Source: Bacillus sp. 2205SS5-2 (GTDB lineage Bacteria; Bacillota; Bacilli; Bacillales; Bacillaceae_K). Taken from it: a DNA stretch of 64,000 bases. The translations under genes were made by a program, and so were the position numbers. The DNA lies in assembly GCF_037024155.1 (NCBI RefSeq), contig NZ_JAYKTS010000003.1, positions 1 to 64,000 of the forward strand, read 5' to 3'. Below the pieces are notes generated by a model that was not told the origin of the DNA, did not search any database, and worked only from the letters and a program-made list of their open reading frames with translations. Below, in pieces: positions 40,104-51,587 of the stretch. How positions within the stretch are numbered: the first letter of the stretch is position 1; every line of letters starts with the position of its first letter.

Positions 40104-41564
40104 GTGTCATTATTTGATCATAAATTGTCTGAGCTTCAGCAATTATTACATAAAAAAGAACTTACAGTGACCGATTTAGTTGATCATTCATTCAAACGCA
40201 TCAGTGCAGTCGATGACAAAGTGAAGGCATTTGTCACTTTAAACGAAGAAAAAGCACGTGATCTCGCCAAAAAGCAAGATGAAAAACTGGGAACAGAGGA
40301 AGGGAAAGGGTTACTGTTTGGAATGCCGATTGGCCTAAAGGATAATATCGTGACCAAAGGTCTTCGCACAACCTGCTCCAGTAAAATGCTTGAAAATTTT
40401 GACCCAATTTATGATGCAACCGTAGTGAAGAAGCTTCAATATGCTGAATCTATTACTATTGGGAAGCTCAATATGGATGAATTTGCAATGGGATCATCAA
40501 CTGAAAACTCAGCTCTCCAAAAAACTCGTAACCCATGGAACTTAGAGACTGTATCAGGTGGTTCTTCTGGTGGATCGGCTGCAGCTGTAGCGGCGGGTGA
40601 AGTCCCGTTCGCCTTGGGATCAGATACAGGTGGATCAATTCGGCAACCTGCTGCCTTCACTGGGACGGTCGGTTTGAAGCCAACCTATGGTCGAGTATCT
40701 CGCTTCGGTTTGGTTGCTTTCGCTTCCTCGTTAGATCAAATCGGTCCAATCACTCAAAATGTGGAGGATAATGCCTATTTAATGCAAGCTATCGCGGGCT
40801 ATGATGAGCAAGACTCTACATCAGCCAATCTGGAGACGCCAAACTTTTTAGAGGCATTAACAGGCGATATTAAAGGGATGAAAATTGCCGTGCCAAAGGA
40901 GTATTTGGGCGAAGGTGTTGGAGAAGAAGCTCGCCAATCAGTGTTAGCGTCATTAGAGGTGCTTGAAAGGTTAGGAGCGACTTGGGAAGAAGTTTCGCTT
41001 CCGCATAGTAAATATGGTGTAGCCGCGTACTATTTATTGTCTTCGTCTGAAGCATCAGCAAATCTTGCCCGCTTTGACGGTGTTCGTTACGGGTATCGCA
41101 CCGAAAATCCGGAAAGCTTAATTGATCTTTATAAAAAATCACGTGCGGAAGGATTTGGTGATGAAGTCAAACGTCGAATTATGCTTGGAACGTTTGCTTT
41201 AAGCTCAGGTTATTATGAGGCTTACTACAAAAAAGCTCAACAAGTTCGCACGCTAATTATGAAGGATTTTGAAGATGTATTTGCGAAATACGATGTCATT
41301 ATCGGACCTACTACACCAACACCAGCTTTTAAAATCGGCGAAAAGATAGCAGATCCACTTACGATGTATGCGAATGACATCTTGACAATTCCGGTGAATT
41401 TAGCAGGCGTTCCAGCCATTTCTGTTCCATGTGGCTTTTCTTCAATAGGCCTACCACTGGGTTTACAAGTGATTGGCAAGCATTTTGATGAAAGCTCGCT
41501 TTATAGAGTGGCTCATGTGTTTGAGCAAGCAACCGATTTCCATAAAAAAAGACCAGCGCTATAA
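40104..41564 (+). CDS. gatA: Asp-tRNA(Asn)/Glu-tRNA(Gln) amidotransferase subunit A
   Basis: The 486-aa amidase has the Ser-cisSer-Lys machinery in [10 protein letters not shown] near residue 78, the [17 protein letters not shown] glycine-serine loop near residue 152, and [14 protein letters not shown] near residue 174. It frees ammonia from glutamine for tRNA amidation. The start is GTG 40104 after AAGGGGGAAGTATT. gatB follows after 12 bases. Confidence 0.96.
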   Translation: MSLFDHKLSELQQLLHKKELTVTDLVDHSFKRISAVDDKVKAFVTLNEEKARDLAKKQDEKLGTEEGKGLLFGMPIGLKDNIVTKGLRTTCSSKMLENFDPIYDATVVKKLQYAESITIGKLNMDEFAMGSSTENSALQKTRNPWNLETVSGGSSGGSAAAVAAGEVPFALGSDTGGSIRQPAAFTGTVGLKPTYGRVSRFGLVAFASSLDQIGPITQNVEDNAYLMQAIAGYDEQDSTSANLETPNFLEALTGDIKGMKIAVPKEYLGEGVGEEARQSVLASLEVLERLGATWEEVSLPHSKYGVAAYYLLSSSEASANLARFDGVRYGYRTENPESLIDLYKKSRAEGFGDEVKRRIMLGTFALSSGYYEAYYKKAQQVRTLIMKDFEDVFAKYDVIIGPTTPTPAFKIGEKIADPLTMYANDILTIPVNLAGVPAISVPCGFSSIGLPLGLQVIGKHFDESSLYRVAHVFEQATDFHKKRPAL

Positions 41565-41576
41565 GGGGGGAACAGA

Positions 41577-43004
41577 ATGAAATTTGAAACGGTTATTGGA
41601 CTCGAAGTTCATGTAGAGTTAAAGACAAATAGCAAAATTTTCTCATCTGCACCTAATCACTTTGGTGCGGAACCTAATACGAATACCAATGTTATCGATT
41701 TAGGGTATCCAGGAGTTCTTCCTGTGATAAATAAAACTGCTGTTGAATTTGGGATGAAAGCTGCGATGGCGCTTAATTGTGAAATCGCTGATGTGACTAA
41801 ATTCGATCGGAAAAACTATTTTTATCCGGATAACCCGAAAGCCTATCAAATCTCTCAATTCGATAAACCTATCGGCGAAAACGGGTGGATCGATATCGAA
41901 GTGAATGGTGAGAAAAAACGCATAGGGATTACTCGTCTTCATTTAGAGGAAGATGCAGGTAAACTAACTCATACAGCAGACGGCTCGCTTTGTGACTACA
42001 ATCGTCAAGGAACACCACTCGTAGAAATTGTGTCAGAACCTGATATTCGTACTCCAGAGGAAGCTTATGCTTACTTAGAGAAACTAAAAGCCATTGTGCA
42101 ATATACTGGCGTATCCGATTGCAAAATGGAAGAGGGATCCCTTCGATGTGATGCGAATATTTCACTTCGACCTGTAGGACAAGCGGAATTGGGAACGAAA
42201 ACAGAATTGAAAAATTTAAACTCATTTAACTTTGTAAAAAAGGGATTGGAATACGAAGAGAAGCGGCAAGAAGAAGTCCTCATAGCTGGTGGAGAAATTG
42301 AACAAGAAACCCGTCGCTTTGACGAGGCGAATGGCAAGACACTTTTAATGCGTGTAAAAGAAGGATCAGATGATTACCGTTATTTCCCTGAGCCTGATTT
42401 AGTGGATATTTATATTGATGCAGAATGGAAAGAGCGGATTCGTGCGGAAATTCCTGAACTTCCAGATCAACGACAAAAACGATATGCAGAGAAGCTGGGA
42501 TTACCTCAACATGATGCTAAAGTTTTGACTATGACCATTGAAATGGCGGATTTCTTTGAAGCAACGGTTGATGCAGGAGCAGAAGCAAAACTTGCATCAA
42601 ACTGGTTAATGGGAGAGGTGTCTGCTTACTTAAATGCTGAACAAAAAGAGTTATCGGCTGTTGCACTAACTCCTGAGAGTCTTGCTGGTATGATTTCATT
42701 AATCGAATCTGGCGTAATTTCTTCTAAAATTGCGAAAACCGTTTTCAAAGAACTAGTTGAAAAAGGCGGTGACGCAGAAGTCATTGTTAAGGAGAAGGGA
42801 CTTGTTCAAATCTCTGACGAGGGCGAATTACTGAAAATCATTACAGAAATACTTAATCAAAATGAACAATCAATTGAAGATTATAAAAATGGAAAGAAAA
42901 AAGCAGTCGGTTTTCTTGTCGGTCAAATGATGAAAGCTACAAAAGGACAAGGAAACCCACAAATAATTAATACGTTATTGCTGCAAGAACTAAATAAACG
43001 ATAG
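41577..43004 (+). CDS. gatB: Asp-tRNA(Asn)/Glu-tRNA(Gln) amidotransferase subunit B
   Basis: The 475-aa protein starts [20 protein letters not shown], has the GatB signature [17 protein letters not shown] near residue 42, and the EDAGKLTH motif near residue 124. A YqeY-like tail begins at about residue 330. It activates and amidates mischarged tRNA, giving Gln-tRNA(Gln), as Bacillus lacks glutaminyl-tRNA synthetase. The start follows AAGGGGGGAACAGA. A long terminator follows. Confidence 0.96.
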   Translation: MKFETVIGLEVHVELKTNSKIFSSAPNHFGAEPNTNTNVIDLGYPGVLPVINKTAVEFGMKAAMALNCEIADVTKFDRKNYFYPDNPKAYQISQFDKPIGENGWIDIEVNGEKKRIGITRLHLEEDAGKLTHTADGSLCDYNRQGTPLVEIVSEPDIRTPEEAYAYLEKLKAIVQYTGVSDCKMEEGSLRCDANISLRPVGQAELGTKTELKNLNSFNFVKKGLEYEEKRQEEVLIAGGEIEQETRRFDEANGKTLLMRVKEGSDDYRYFPEPDLVDIYIDAEWKERIRAEIPELPDQRQKRYAEKLGLPQHDAKVLTMTIEMADFFEATVDAGAEAKLASNWLMGEVSAYLNAEQKELSAVALTPESLAGMISLIESGVISSKIAKTVFKELVEKGGDAEVIVKEKGLVQISDEGELLKIITEILNQNEQSIEDYKNGKKKAVGFLVGQMMKATKGQGNPQIINTLLLQELNKR

Positions 43005-43013
43005 AGAATACCA

Positions 43014-43062
43014 CATTCAAACAAAAGGAACTTCCCCATGGGGAAGTTCCTTTTGTTTGAAT
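43014..43062. terminator. Long perfect hairpin terminator after gatB
   Basis: The arms, from CATTCAAACAAAAGGAACTT on the left to AAGTTCCTTTTGTTTGAATG on the right, pair along about 24 bases around a CCCCATGGGG centre. It would stop transcription on either strand. Confidence 0.85.
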
Positions 43063-44971
<1,909 letters not shown>

Positions 44972-44976
44972 TCTAG

Positions 44977-45012
44977 TAAAGATCATGGTCAGCTGACCAT
45001 GGTCTTTTTTTT
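44977..45012 (+). terminator. Terminator after the protease gene
   Basis: AAGATCATGGTCA-GC-TGACCATGGTCTT is a near-perfect stem followed by eight T, five bases after the stop. Confidence 0.9.
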
Positions 45013-45048
45013 GATGTAAGCACATAGAAATAATAAATGTTTTAGCAA

Positions 45049-45219
45049 GGCTGTTTTCGTAAAGATTGTGGTTTTTCGAATTAGTCCTTATTTAGTGATA
45101 AAGAATGACTTCGGGCATCTTTTCTCATTATTTTTTTACTCGAACTGAGGAAAGAAAGGTGTGTTTCCATCCATTTTTATATGCTAAATCAACAAAATAT
45201 TCAAAAAAATCCTTTAGCT
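45049..45219 (+). mobile_element. Diverged MITE, right end unclear
   Basis: It begins GGCTGTTTTCGTAAAGATTG and contains GAATTAGTCCTTATTT and ACTTCGGGCATCTTTTC, but the second half does not match M1. The right end near 45215 is uncertain and abuts the next copy. Confidence 0.55.
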
Positions 45220-45346
45220 AAGCTCTTTTCGCAACTTTGTTATTCCTACCACAAAGAAAAAAAGGCAGATAGTTTTTTCTTAATTCTTATTTTTAATTTA
45301 GAAATGAAAAAGTTATTCGATAAGGAAGGACCTTTCTATGAAAAAA
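45220..45346 (-). mobile_element. Degenerate subfamily B element
   Basis: AGCTCTTTTCGCAACTTTGT, CACAAAGAAAAAAAGGCAGA and the TTTAGAAATGAAAAAGTTAT stretch align by eye with the subfamily B copy at 57531-57680 in the same orientation. Confidence 0.5.
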
Positions 45347-45435
45347 GGAATATGTAAGTATATCTAAATTATTTAGCATTTCCCAAATAAATCAGTCTAA
45401 AACCATTACTGGGATTAAAACGACTTTTATTCATG

Positions 45436-45640
45436 GTCGTCGTCATAGAGTTTTCGTATACATTATTACTATTTCATCTAAAACAGGCGAAGAGATGTCC
45501 CGAAATAAAGCTATATCAACGTTTATTGACGGGTACAAATAGCAACAAACCTTGCGGAAATTGCCCTAGGAAAAGAGCATGAAGTTAGACAATGAAAGAA
45601 TGATGCTCCTATTCGAAAAGTAACATTTGTTGGGAAAACA
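45436..45640 (-). mobile_element. Degenerate MITE, reverse orientation
   Basis: It has AGAGTTTTCGTATACATTAT at one end, the reversed core CCCGAAATAAAGCTATATCAA, and a degenerate end near AGCAACAAACCTTGCGGAAA. The gap between protease and DUF1700 gene (45013-45752) holds only such element remains. Confidence 0.5.
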
Positions 45641-45752
45641 GCCTTTAAAAATCCTGAAGAATCGTACATCTTAAATGTTTTTCTAAAAGAAAAAGGATTT
45701 TACTCTTAAATCGTTAATTACTTTAATAGGAGAGAATGTGAGAGGTGAGTGT

Positions 45753-46364
45753 ATGACAAAGGAAGAGTATCTACAAAGATTGGAGTTAGCTTTATTTGAT
45801 CTACCAACAGAGCGTCAAAAAGAAATAATGGACCACTACAACCGAAGGATCGAACTGGGGTTTTCTTATGAAAAGGAAGTAGAGGAAATGATGGAATACT
45901 TAGGTACTCCTGAAGAAGTGGCGGCGAAGATTTGGGTAGAAGAAAAAGAAAAGAAAGCACCCAAAGAAACTCCGTCAAAACCACTACCACCACCTTCTTC
46001 GGGTTCTAAGGGTACAAAAATCATGTTGATTCTATTGCTAATCCTATTTAATTTAATTTTTGTTTTAGGTCCTGCCATTGGAATCGGAGCGACAATTCTA
46101 GGGTTTTGTGTATCAGCGATTGCTTTAATCGTTTCTGGTGTTCTCGTATTGATAGTAGATCCTTTAAGTATTCTGTTCGGCTTTGATGTAGAATTTCAAG
46201 GCTTAACCGGCTGGCCACGGGGGTTAGGCCTTCTATTTACGAGTATGACGACTGTTGGGTTTGGACTGGTTTTAGGTGCTGTCAGTACTGTTTTTGCTAA
46301 AGGATATGTTTGGCTATTTAAAAAATATGGATATTGGATGGGAAAGGTCGTAAGGGGTGATTAA
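45753..46364 (+). CDS. DUF1700 family membrane protein
   Basis: The 203-aa protein begins TKEEYLQRLELALFDLPTER with a helical cytoplasmic domain to about residue 70 (the region of MEYLGTPEEVAAKIW). Three hydrophobic segments follow (about 90-112, 113-137 and 165-190). This is the DUF1700 layout, usually encoded next to a DUF4097 protein and often a PadR regulator, which is missing here. ATG 45753 follows AGAGGTGAGTGT. It is separated from the next gene by one base, so they form an operon. Confidence 0.8.
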   Translation: MTKEEYLQRLELALFDLPTERQKEIMDHYNRRIELGFSYEKEVEEMMEYLGTPEEVAAKIWVEEKEKKAPKETPSKPLPPPSSGSKGTKIMLILLLILFNLIFVLGPAIGIGATILGFCVSAIALIVSGVLVLIVDPLSILFGFDVEFQGLTGWPRGLGLLFTSMTTVGFGLVLGAVSTVFAKGYVWLFKKYGYWMGKVVRGD

Positions 46365-46365
46365 T

Positions 46366-47196
46366 ATGATAAAAAAAATGGCACTAACAGGAGTAATATT
46401 GCTCTTAATCGGCATCACAGGTGGAGCTGTTTTATTTTTTAGTACAGGTGGTTTCAAGGTTGGGAGAACAACAGTATCTATTAATGAATCATTTTCTATA
46501 GGAGATGTAGAGGAACTCTCAGTTCGTTCCACCACAATCGATATTCAGTACAAAATGAATGAGAAAAATGAGATTGTCGTTAGTCTAGAAGGAGATGCGA
46601 CTGAAAATGTTGAAGTAGAAATTAAAGATAAGAAGTATGGGCAAAGTTTAGAGATTGAAATAGTTGAAAAGCAAAAATCTCTCGTTAGCTTTTTCCGTTC
46701 AGCAAACGTGCAAGCAACTGTTTATATCCCTGAAGACGGGATAAAAAAATTGATGCTTCAATCCACGACAGGAAATCTTGTAATAGAAGATTTTGACGGG
46801 GAATCATTTCGTTATCACACGACCACAGGGAATGTCAGAATGAATCAGTTTAATGGGAAAGTCGTAGAAGGTAAAACCACTACGGGGAATATGACAGGAA
46901 AAGAGCTCGATGCCAATCTTGAACTAACCTCAACAACAGGAGATATTGAAATCCAAGGAAAACTGAAGGAAGATATTGAATTGAAAACAACAACTGGCAA
47001 TATTCTTATAGATGTGGAAACTGTACCAAAGGAATATGCCATTTCCTTCGACACTTCCACAGGAGACTTTATTGTCGATTGGCCAGAATTACAAGTGAAA
47101 AACGATGGGGATTATTCTCATACAACTGGCAATGGACCTAAAGTGAAAGTCAAAACGACAACAGGAGATGTTAACCTTATTTCAAGCCCAGACTAA
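46366..47196 (+). CDS. DUF4097 beta-repeat protein (LiaG-like)
   Basis: The 276-aa protein has one N-terminal membrane segment (residues 3-25) and then about eight repeats of an STTGN/TTTGD turn spaced 15-20 residues apart (for example QSTTGNLVIEDF and KTTTGNILIDV). This pattern predicts a beta-solenoid outside the membrane, as in DUF4097/LiaG proteins linked to envelope stress. ATG 46366 is eight bases after AAGGGGTG. It is coupled to the DUF1700 gene. Confidence 0.8.
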   Translation: MIKKMALTGVILLLIGITGGAVLFFSTGGFKVGRTTVSINESFSIGDVEELSVRSTTIDIQYKMNEKNEIVVSLEGDATENVEVEIKDKKYGQSLEIEIVEKQKSLVSFFRSANVQATVYIPEDGIKKLMLQSTTGNLVIEDFDGESFRYHTTTGNVRMNQFNGKVVEGKTTTGNMTGKELDANLELTSTTGDIEIQGKLKEDIELKTTTGNILIDVETVPKEYAISFDTSTGDFIVDWPELQVKNDGDYSHTTGNGPKVKVKTTTGDVNLISSPD

Positions 47197-47258
47197 CAGA
47201 ATAATTAGCCGGTTTATGAAAAGTCCTCACTTGTACTCGGGAATTCTTTTTAAGAGAA

Positions 47259-47441
47259 GGCTGTTTTCGCAAAGATTGCGGCTTTTCGAATAAAAAGGAA
47301 TCCCTTGACTTGTATGATTTCGTGCTCTTTTCCTAATGAAAAATATTTCATTTCTAGATAAAAAAGAAGAAATCAATCGAAAAAAACCTACTGCCTGTTT
47401 TTTTCTTTGTGTCAAGAGTAGCAATGTATACGAAAAGAGCC
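47259..47441 (+). mobile_element. Subfamily B element with intact ends
   Basis: The 183-bp element has the usual ends GGCTGTTTTCGCAAAGATTG and TATACGAAAAGAGCC but a different core (TTTCATTTCTAGATAAAAAA, then CTACTGCCTGTTTTTTTCTT). Flanks TAAGAGAA and TTAAAGAA are an imperfect 8-bp duplication. It lies in the 3' untranslated part of the DUF1700-DUF4097 operon. Confidence 0.8.
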
Positions 47442-47513
47442 TTAAAGAAATTACTTGAACAGGCAATTTAGGGAGAGAAGTAAAGTGGATAAAAGATAGA
47501 CTGTTGAGTGTGA

Positions 47514-47541
47514 AGGAATAGGCTGCCTATTCTTTTTTTTA
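47514..47541 (+). terminator. Terminator downstream of the DUF4097 gene and element
   Basis: GAATAGG-CTG-CCTATTC is followed by eight T. It lies 320 bases after the DUF4097 stop, beyond the element. Confidence 0.8.
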
Positions 47542-47667
47542 ATAAATCTATCTTGATGAATACTTGGATAAATAGCATTCGAAAACAGTTAAAGTAAAAA
47601 ACAATTTGAATTAAATTAGTCAAAATGGTCTTTACAATAGACTGTTTTCGAAAGGGAGGTCGGCATC

Positions 47668-47815
47668 TTGGATAAAGTATATTTTTTTCATCATTGGTCT
47701 GATTGTTAACGAACTAATTTTTTTCATACTCAGACGAAACAATACATTATGGTTTGAAACCTTAAATCAAGTCAGGAAATGCTACTTTGTCCGCCGATTT
47801 CACTTTAAACATTAG
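47668..47815 (+). pseudogene. Possible small membrane protein gene with a one-base frameshift
   Basis: GGGAGGTCGGCATC precedes a TTG whose frame reads MDKVYFF and then fails. Removing one T from the seven-T run at about 47683 gives a continuous 48-residue frame with IIGLIVNELIFFILRRNN, a membrane helix plus basic tail, ending at 47815. It overlaps the end of the EamA gene by four bases. It may be a frameshifted gene or chance. Confidence 0.3.
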
Positions 47816-48771
47816 GATACTTGCTGGTTAGCGCTCCTTCGAACAGAAGATAACTTATTGTTTGATTTTTTGGTGGGCTTACCGAAATAATTAGTTCCAA
47901 CAACGCCAATAATGATCACAATAGATCCTATGATATGATAGAAATGAAGTTCTTCCTGCAAAAAAATGACTCCAGCAATAATTGTAATGAGTGTGGCAAG
48001 ATTGCTAAATACACTCATTTTTGATGCTTCTATTTTAGATAAGACATAATTTGAGAGATAGGAAGTAACGAGTGAAGATAAAATACCTAAGTACGCTATG
48101 GAGAGAATAAACTCCAGGTGCATAAAAGGGTGGAAAAATTGTTTAGTTGTACCGTTGAGCATATGATTACTAACAGCCATTCCATTGAACATTAGAAACC
48201 CAATTAAAGTCATAATATAAGTTAATTTTAATAGTGAAAAGCGTTGGGTTAACTTTCTAGCAAATACCTGATACATTGAGGATGCTATAGCTGATAGTAA
48301 AATGAATCCACTTCCAATTAAATTTGTTATTTCTGCTTCCACTCCCTTCATAAACAACAAGTAGATTACTCCAGATACCGATAAACTAATGAAGATGAGC
48401 TGAATGGGGGTGGATCTCTCCTTCAGAAATACTCCCGCAAGCACTAAAGTAAAGATAGGCACAGTTGCTTGAATAACTCCTGCTTCTGAAGAGGAGGTAT
48501 GAACCAGTCCAAACACCTGCAATGAAAAAAATAACAATGGATAAAATATGGCAAGTGGTAGGATTTGAAAGAGATCTCGGAGATTGAAAGTTAAATTAAC
48601 ATTATGAAATTTCATTAAAAGGGTTGCACCAATTAATGCAATCGTAAATCGATGTGCGAGCGTATCCAATGGACTGGCAACGGTTAAGGTTATTTTGACA
48701 AACATGAACGAAAGTCCAATAATGAATGCATACATACATGCTGCGATATATGTTTTGGGTTTATTAGTCAT
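47812..48771 (-). CDS. EamA/DMT family transporter
   Basis: The 319-aa protein has ten hydrophobic segments in two EamA halves; the first half contains SPLDTLAHRFTIALIGATLL near residue 33 and SSSEAGVIQATVPIFTLVLA near residue 93. Such proteins export or import small metabolites such as amino acids. It is transcribed divergently from a MocR-type regulator 117 bases away, a common pairing in which the regulator controls the transporter. The start region reads MTNKPKTYIAACMYA. The substrate is unknown. Confidence 0.85.
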   Translation of the reverse strand: MTNKPKTYIAACMYAFIIGLSFMFVKITLTVASPLDTLAHRFTIALIGATLLMKFHNVNLTFNLRDLFQILPLAIFYPLLFFSLQVFGLVHTSSSEAGVIQATVPIFTLVLAGVFLKERSTPIQLIFISLSVSGVIYLLFMKGVEAEITNLIGSGFILLSAIASSMYQVFARKLTQRFSLLKLTYIMTLIGFLMFNGMAVSNHMLNGTTKQFFHPFMHLEFILSIAYLGILSSLVTSYLSNYVLSKIEASKMSVFSNLATLITIIAGVIFLQEELHFYHIIGSIVIIIGVVGTNYFGKPTKKSNNKLSSVRRSANQQVS

Positions 48772-48853
48772 AAAACCTATCCTCTCTAATTTGTATCCGG
48801 CCGGTAAAACTATTGTATTAAAAGATTACTATTATATAGTTAGAAAAAATAAG

Positions 48854-48873
48854 TATCTGTACCGATACAGATA
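48854..48873. promoter_or_regulatory. Likely MocR operator
   Basis: TATCTGTACCGATACAGATA is palindromic at 18 of 20 positions and lies between the divergent EamA and MocR genes, 16 bases before the MocR start. The two TATCTGTA half-sites suit a dimeric GntR-type domain. Confidence 0.55.
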
Positions 48874-48888
48874 TGTTAGGGGGTACTT

Positions 48889-50229
48889 ATGCTCAAATAT
48901 GAATCGATAGGCGAGGATCTTCGTTATCAAATTACAATAGGAGACCTAAAATCGGGTGCAAAGTTGCCCTCTATCCGCAATCTTGCACAATCCTATTCTT
49001 GTAGTAAAAGTACCATACTAACCGCACTAAAGAATTTAGAAGACCAGCATTTGATCTATTCCATGCCTAAAAGTGGGTATTATGTTGTAGACAATCAAGC
49101 TCCACATAAACCATCCACCCCTGATTCCATCGACTTTGCAACGTCGTCACCAACGTGGCACGCTTTTCCTTATAATGATTTTTTACACTGCGTCAATAAA
49201 GCAATCGATACCTATCAAGAAGATTTGTTTCGATATGGTACGCCCAGAGGGCTGTCCTCATTATTGACAGAGTCAAAAAAATTGCTAGAGAAGTATCAAG
49301 TATTTACAAACATAGACAATATTTTTATTACTGCCGGTGTTCAACGTGCCCTTTCGTTACTAAGCGTTATGCCGTTTCCAAATAACCGAACAACCATCCT
49401 TGTAGAACAACCAAGCTATCACCTATATATGGACTTTTTAAAAACGTACCAACTACAAGCTGTTGGGATTAAACGCACGACAAAAGGCATCGATTTAGAA
49501 GAGTTAGAACGGATTTTTCGTCAGGGGATAATTAAGTTTTTTTATACAATGCCTCGATTTCATAATCCTTTAGGAACGTCTTATAGTAAGAAAGAAAAGG
49601 AATCTATTCTCCAACTTGCCCATAAATATGATGTGTACATTGTAGAGGATGATTATTTAGCGGATTTTGAACAAAATCCAAAAATCGATCCACTATTTAC
49701 GAAGGATGTAAATGCACGGGTTATTTATGTGAAAAGTTTCTCTAAGATAATGTTTCCTGGTTTGCGGATTGGGCTCGCGGTCCTGCCAAATGCATTGAAA
49801 AGAAGTTTTCAACAATTTATTAACACTACCGATATTGATAGTTCGATGATTTCACAGGCAGCATTAGAGATTTATTTGAAAAGCGGTATGTTTGAACGAT
49901 ACCGAGCACAAGTCAGTCAAATCTATACTGCTAGAGCAAAAATCCTTCAACGCTCTCTCGAAACGCATTTACCAATGTATGAAAAGCCCACAGAAGTTAC
50001 CATGAACAGCCATATTCTTTTGCCTAAACAGGTCGATATGAAAAAGCTCATTCATTATTTAACACAAAAGCGTATTTTATTAGAATCTATTGATGGAAAT
50101 TATTTAGAGGGATTTTATCGAGAACGACTCTTAAAGCTACATATTTCAAATGTAAAAGTGGATAAAATTGAAGTTGGTATAAAAGAGATTTCCAGGGGTT
50201 TGGAAAATGTTAATAACTACTTTAGATAG
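48889..50229 (+). CDS. MocR family regulator (GntR HTH plus aminotransferase domain)
   Basis: The 446-aa protein has an N-terminal winged helix (IGDLKSGAKLPSIRNLAQSY near residue 18, then SKSTILTALKNLEDQHLIY). A fold type I aminotransferase domain follows from about residue 80, with the pocket Asp in VEDDYLADFEQ near residue 256 and the PLP Lys in YVKSFSKIMFPGLRIG near residue 288. MocR proteins sense PLP or an amino compound and control a neighbouring gene, here most likely the divergent EamA transporter. The start follows AGGGGGTACTT. Confidence 0.88.
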   Translation: MLKYESIGEDLRYQITIGDLKSGAKLPSIRNLAQSYSCSKSTILTALKNLEDQHLIYSMPKSGYYVVDNQAPHKPSTPDSIDFATSSPTWHAFPYNDFLHCVNKAIDTYQEDLFRYGTPRGLSSLLTESKKLLEKYQVFTNIDNIFITAGVQRALSLLSVMPFPNNRTTILVEQPSYHLYMDFLKTYQLQAVGIKRTTKGIDLEELERIFRQGIIKFFYTMPRFHNPLGTSYSKKEKESILQLAHKYDVYIVEDDYLADFEQNPKIDPLFTKDVNARVIYVKSFSKIMFPGLRIGLAVLPNALKRSFQQFINTTDIDSSMISQAALEIYLKSGMFERYRAQVSQIYTARAKILQRSLETHLPMYEKPTEVTMNSHILLPKQVDMKKLIHYLTQKRILLESIDGNYLEGFYRERLLKLHISNVKVDKIEVGIKEISRGLENVNNYFR

Positions 50230-50303
50230 GTCTCCTATCGTAATTTATGTTGCTATTGAATTCATAAGGAGCACATGCTTAATCAGAGCAAAGAATTGAG
50301 GGG

Positions 50304-50322
50304 TTCAATCAAACGTTTGATT
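50304..50322. promoter_or_regulatory. Isolated copy of the array palindrome
   Basis: TTCAATCAAACGTTTGATT matches array site B in 19 of 22 positions, losing only the last GAA. It lies between the MocR gene and the thioredoxin-like gene, 134 bases before the latter's start. No other copy outside the array was found by eye. Confidence 0.7.
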
Positions 50323-50454
50323 ATATGCAATACTGTATGAAAAGCATTGAAATAATAGATATTAAAATGATTAGATTAGATTTCTGAGGCTCCCCTCTTG
50401 GTAATTTCCCGTTGAATTAGGTATTCTTGAGTTAGATAACTAGGAGGAATGTAG

Positions 50455-51021
50455 ATGAATTTAATACGGTGGTTCGAAAAAGGAATGAGTTTTGCTGATT
50501 ATAAATCTTCTATGAATGTGCATCACGAAAACCTTCAAAATATTTACGAGAGCTTTCGACTTCCTCACATGGATATTCCATTTTTAAAGAAACTAAAAAA
50601 TAAGAACCTAAAAGTAATTGTATTGACGGAGGATTGGTGTGGGGATGCAATGCTTAATATTCCAATATTAATGAAGGTTGCGGAAGAAGCAGGAATCGAA
50701 TCCTCTTTTTTACAACGAGATTCGCACTTGGAATTGATGGATCAATATTTAACAAACGGTGTTTCACGAGCAATTCCAATTTTTATTTTTTTCAATGAGG
50801 CAGGAAAAGAAAAATTGGTATGGGGACCACGTGCACCTAAAGTGCAAAAACTGGTCGAGGATGAACGTGCCAAGCTTCCACCAAAAGAAGAGGAATCTTT
50901 CATGGGAAAACAGAAAGAGATGATTACGAATCTCACGAGTGCCTATATCCATGATCTTGACTTACGAGAAGAAGTTTATAACAGTTTAAAAACATCCTTG
51001 TACCATCAATTTTTAGTCTAA
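50455..51021 (+). CDS. Thioredoxin-fold family protein
   Basis: The 188-aa protein has a thioredoxin-like core with VIVLTEDWCGDAMLNIPIL near residue 59 and the cis-Pro region SRAIPIFIFF near residue 103. The active site reads WCGDA, so the second Cys of a normal CxxC is absent; related Bacillus proteins of this size share that feature. It is unlikely to be a disulfide reductase. The start follows AGGAGGAATGTAG. The isolated palindrome at 50304 is upstream. Confidence 0.75.
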   Translation: MNLIRWFEKGMSFADYKSSMNVHHENLQNIYESFRLPHMDIPFLKKLKNKNLKVIVLTEDWCGDAMLNIPILMKVAEEAGIESSFLQRDSHLELMDQYLTNGVSRAIPIFIFFNEAGKEKLVWGPRAPKVQKLVEDERAKLPPKEEESFMGKQKEMITNLTSAYIHDLDLREEVYNSLKTSLYHQFLV

Positions 51022-51098
51022 AATGAATTTCCAGTCACTTCCTATTCACGGAATACCGTTATTGTTGTTAAAATGGTATAGAAGTGAGGAGGAAGAAT

Positions 51099-51488
51099 AT
51101 GATACACCTTAAGACAAACGACATTGTGAAAGAAACTCTTGATAAATTTCCTCATAAAGTAAATGTTAAGCTAGGAAGTATTTTAAAAGAGCGAGGCATG
51201 ACTCAAGGAGATCTCCACCGATTAACCGGACTCCGAGTGGCAACAATCAATGAACTAGTTCATTTTAAGAAAAACTCTTTAACGGTTGCTCATATTGTTT
51301 CGATTATGGTTGCTCTTCGTTTATATGATCTACGTGAATTAGTGGAGATTGAATTTGATGAAGAGATTGTAGATTATTTCCAAAAAGAAAAAAACATTAT
51401 GGTCGACGGGTATACACCGGACTTACAAAATGTTTCGACCAGTAATGTAGCAAGAATAAATGAGAAGAAAGTTTCAGCTCATTCTTAA
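51099..51488 (+). CDS. XRE-family helix-turn-helix protein
   Basis: The 129-aa protein carries a Cro/C1-type HTH near residues 26-70 (LGSILKERGMTQGDLHRLTG, then ATINELVHFKK). The C-terminal part is acidic and then variable. ATG 51099 follows GAGGAGGAAGAAT; an upstream in-frame ATG at 51084 lies before that site. The gene stands alone, with element M10 starting five bases after its stop. Its targets are unknown. Confidence 0.75.
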   Translation: MIHLKTNDIVKETLDKFPHKVNVKLGSILKERGMTQGDLHRLTGLRVATINELVHFKKNSLTVAHIVSIMVALRLYDLRELVEIEFDEEIVDYFQKEKNIMVDGYTPDLQNVSTSNVARINEKKVSAHS

Positions 51489-51587
51489 TTAAAGGCTCTT
51501 TTCGTATACATTGTGGCTATATCATTTGATTTTTGACTAAACCCTCCATTTCATTGTTGATTTCTATTAAAAACAGACGAATCCAGC

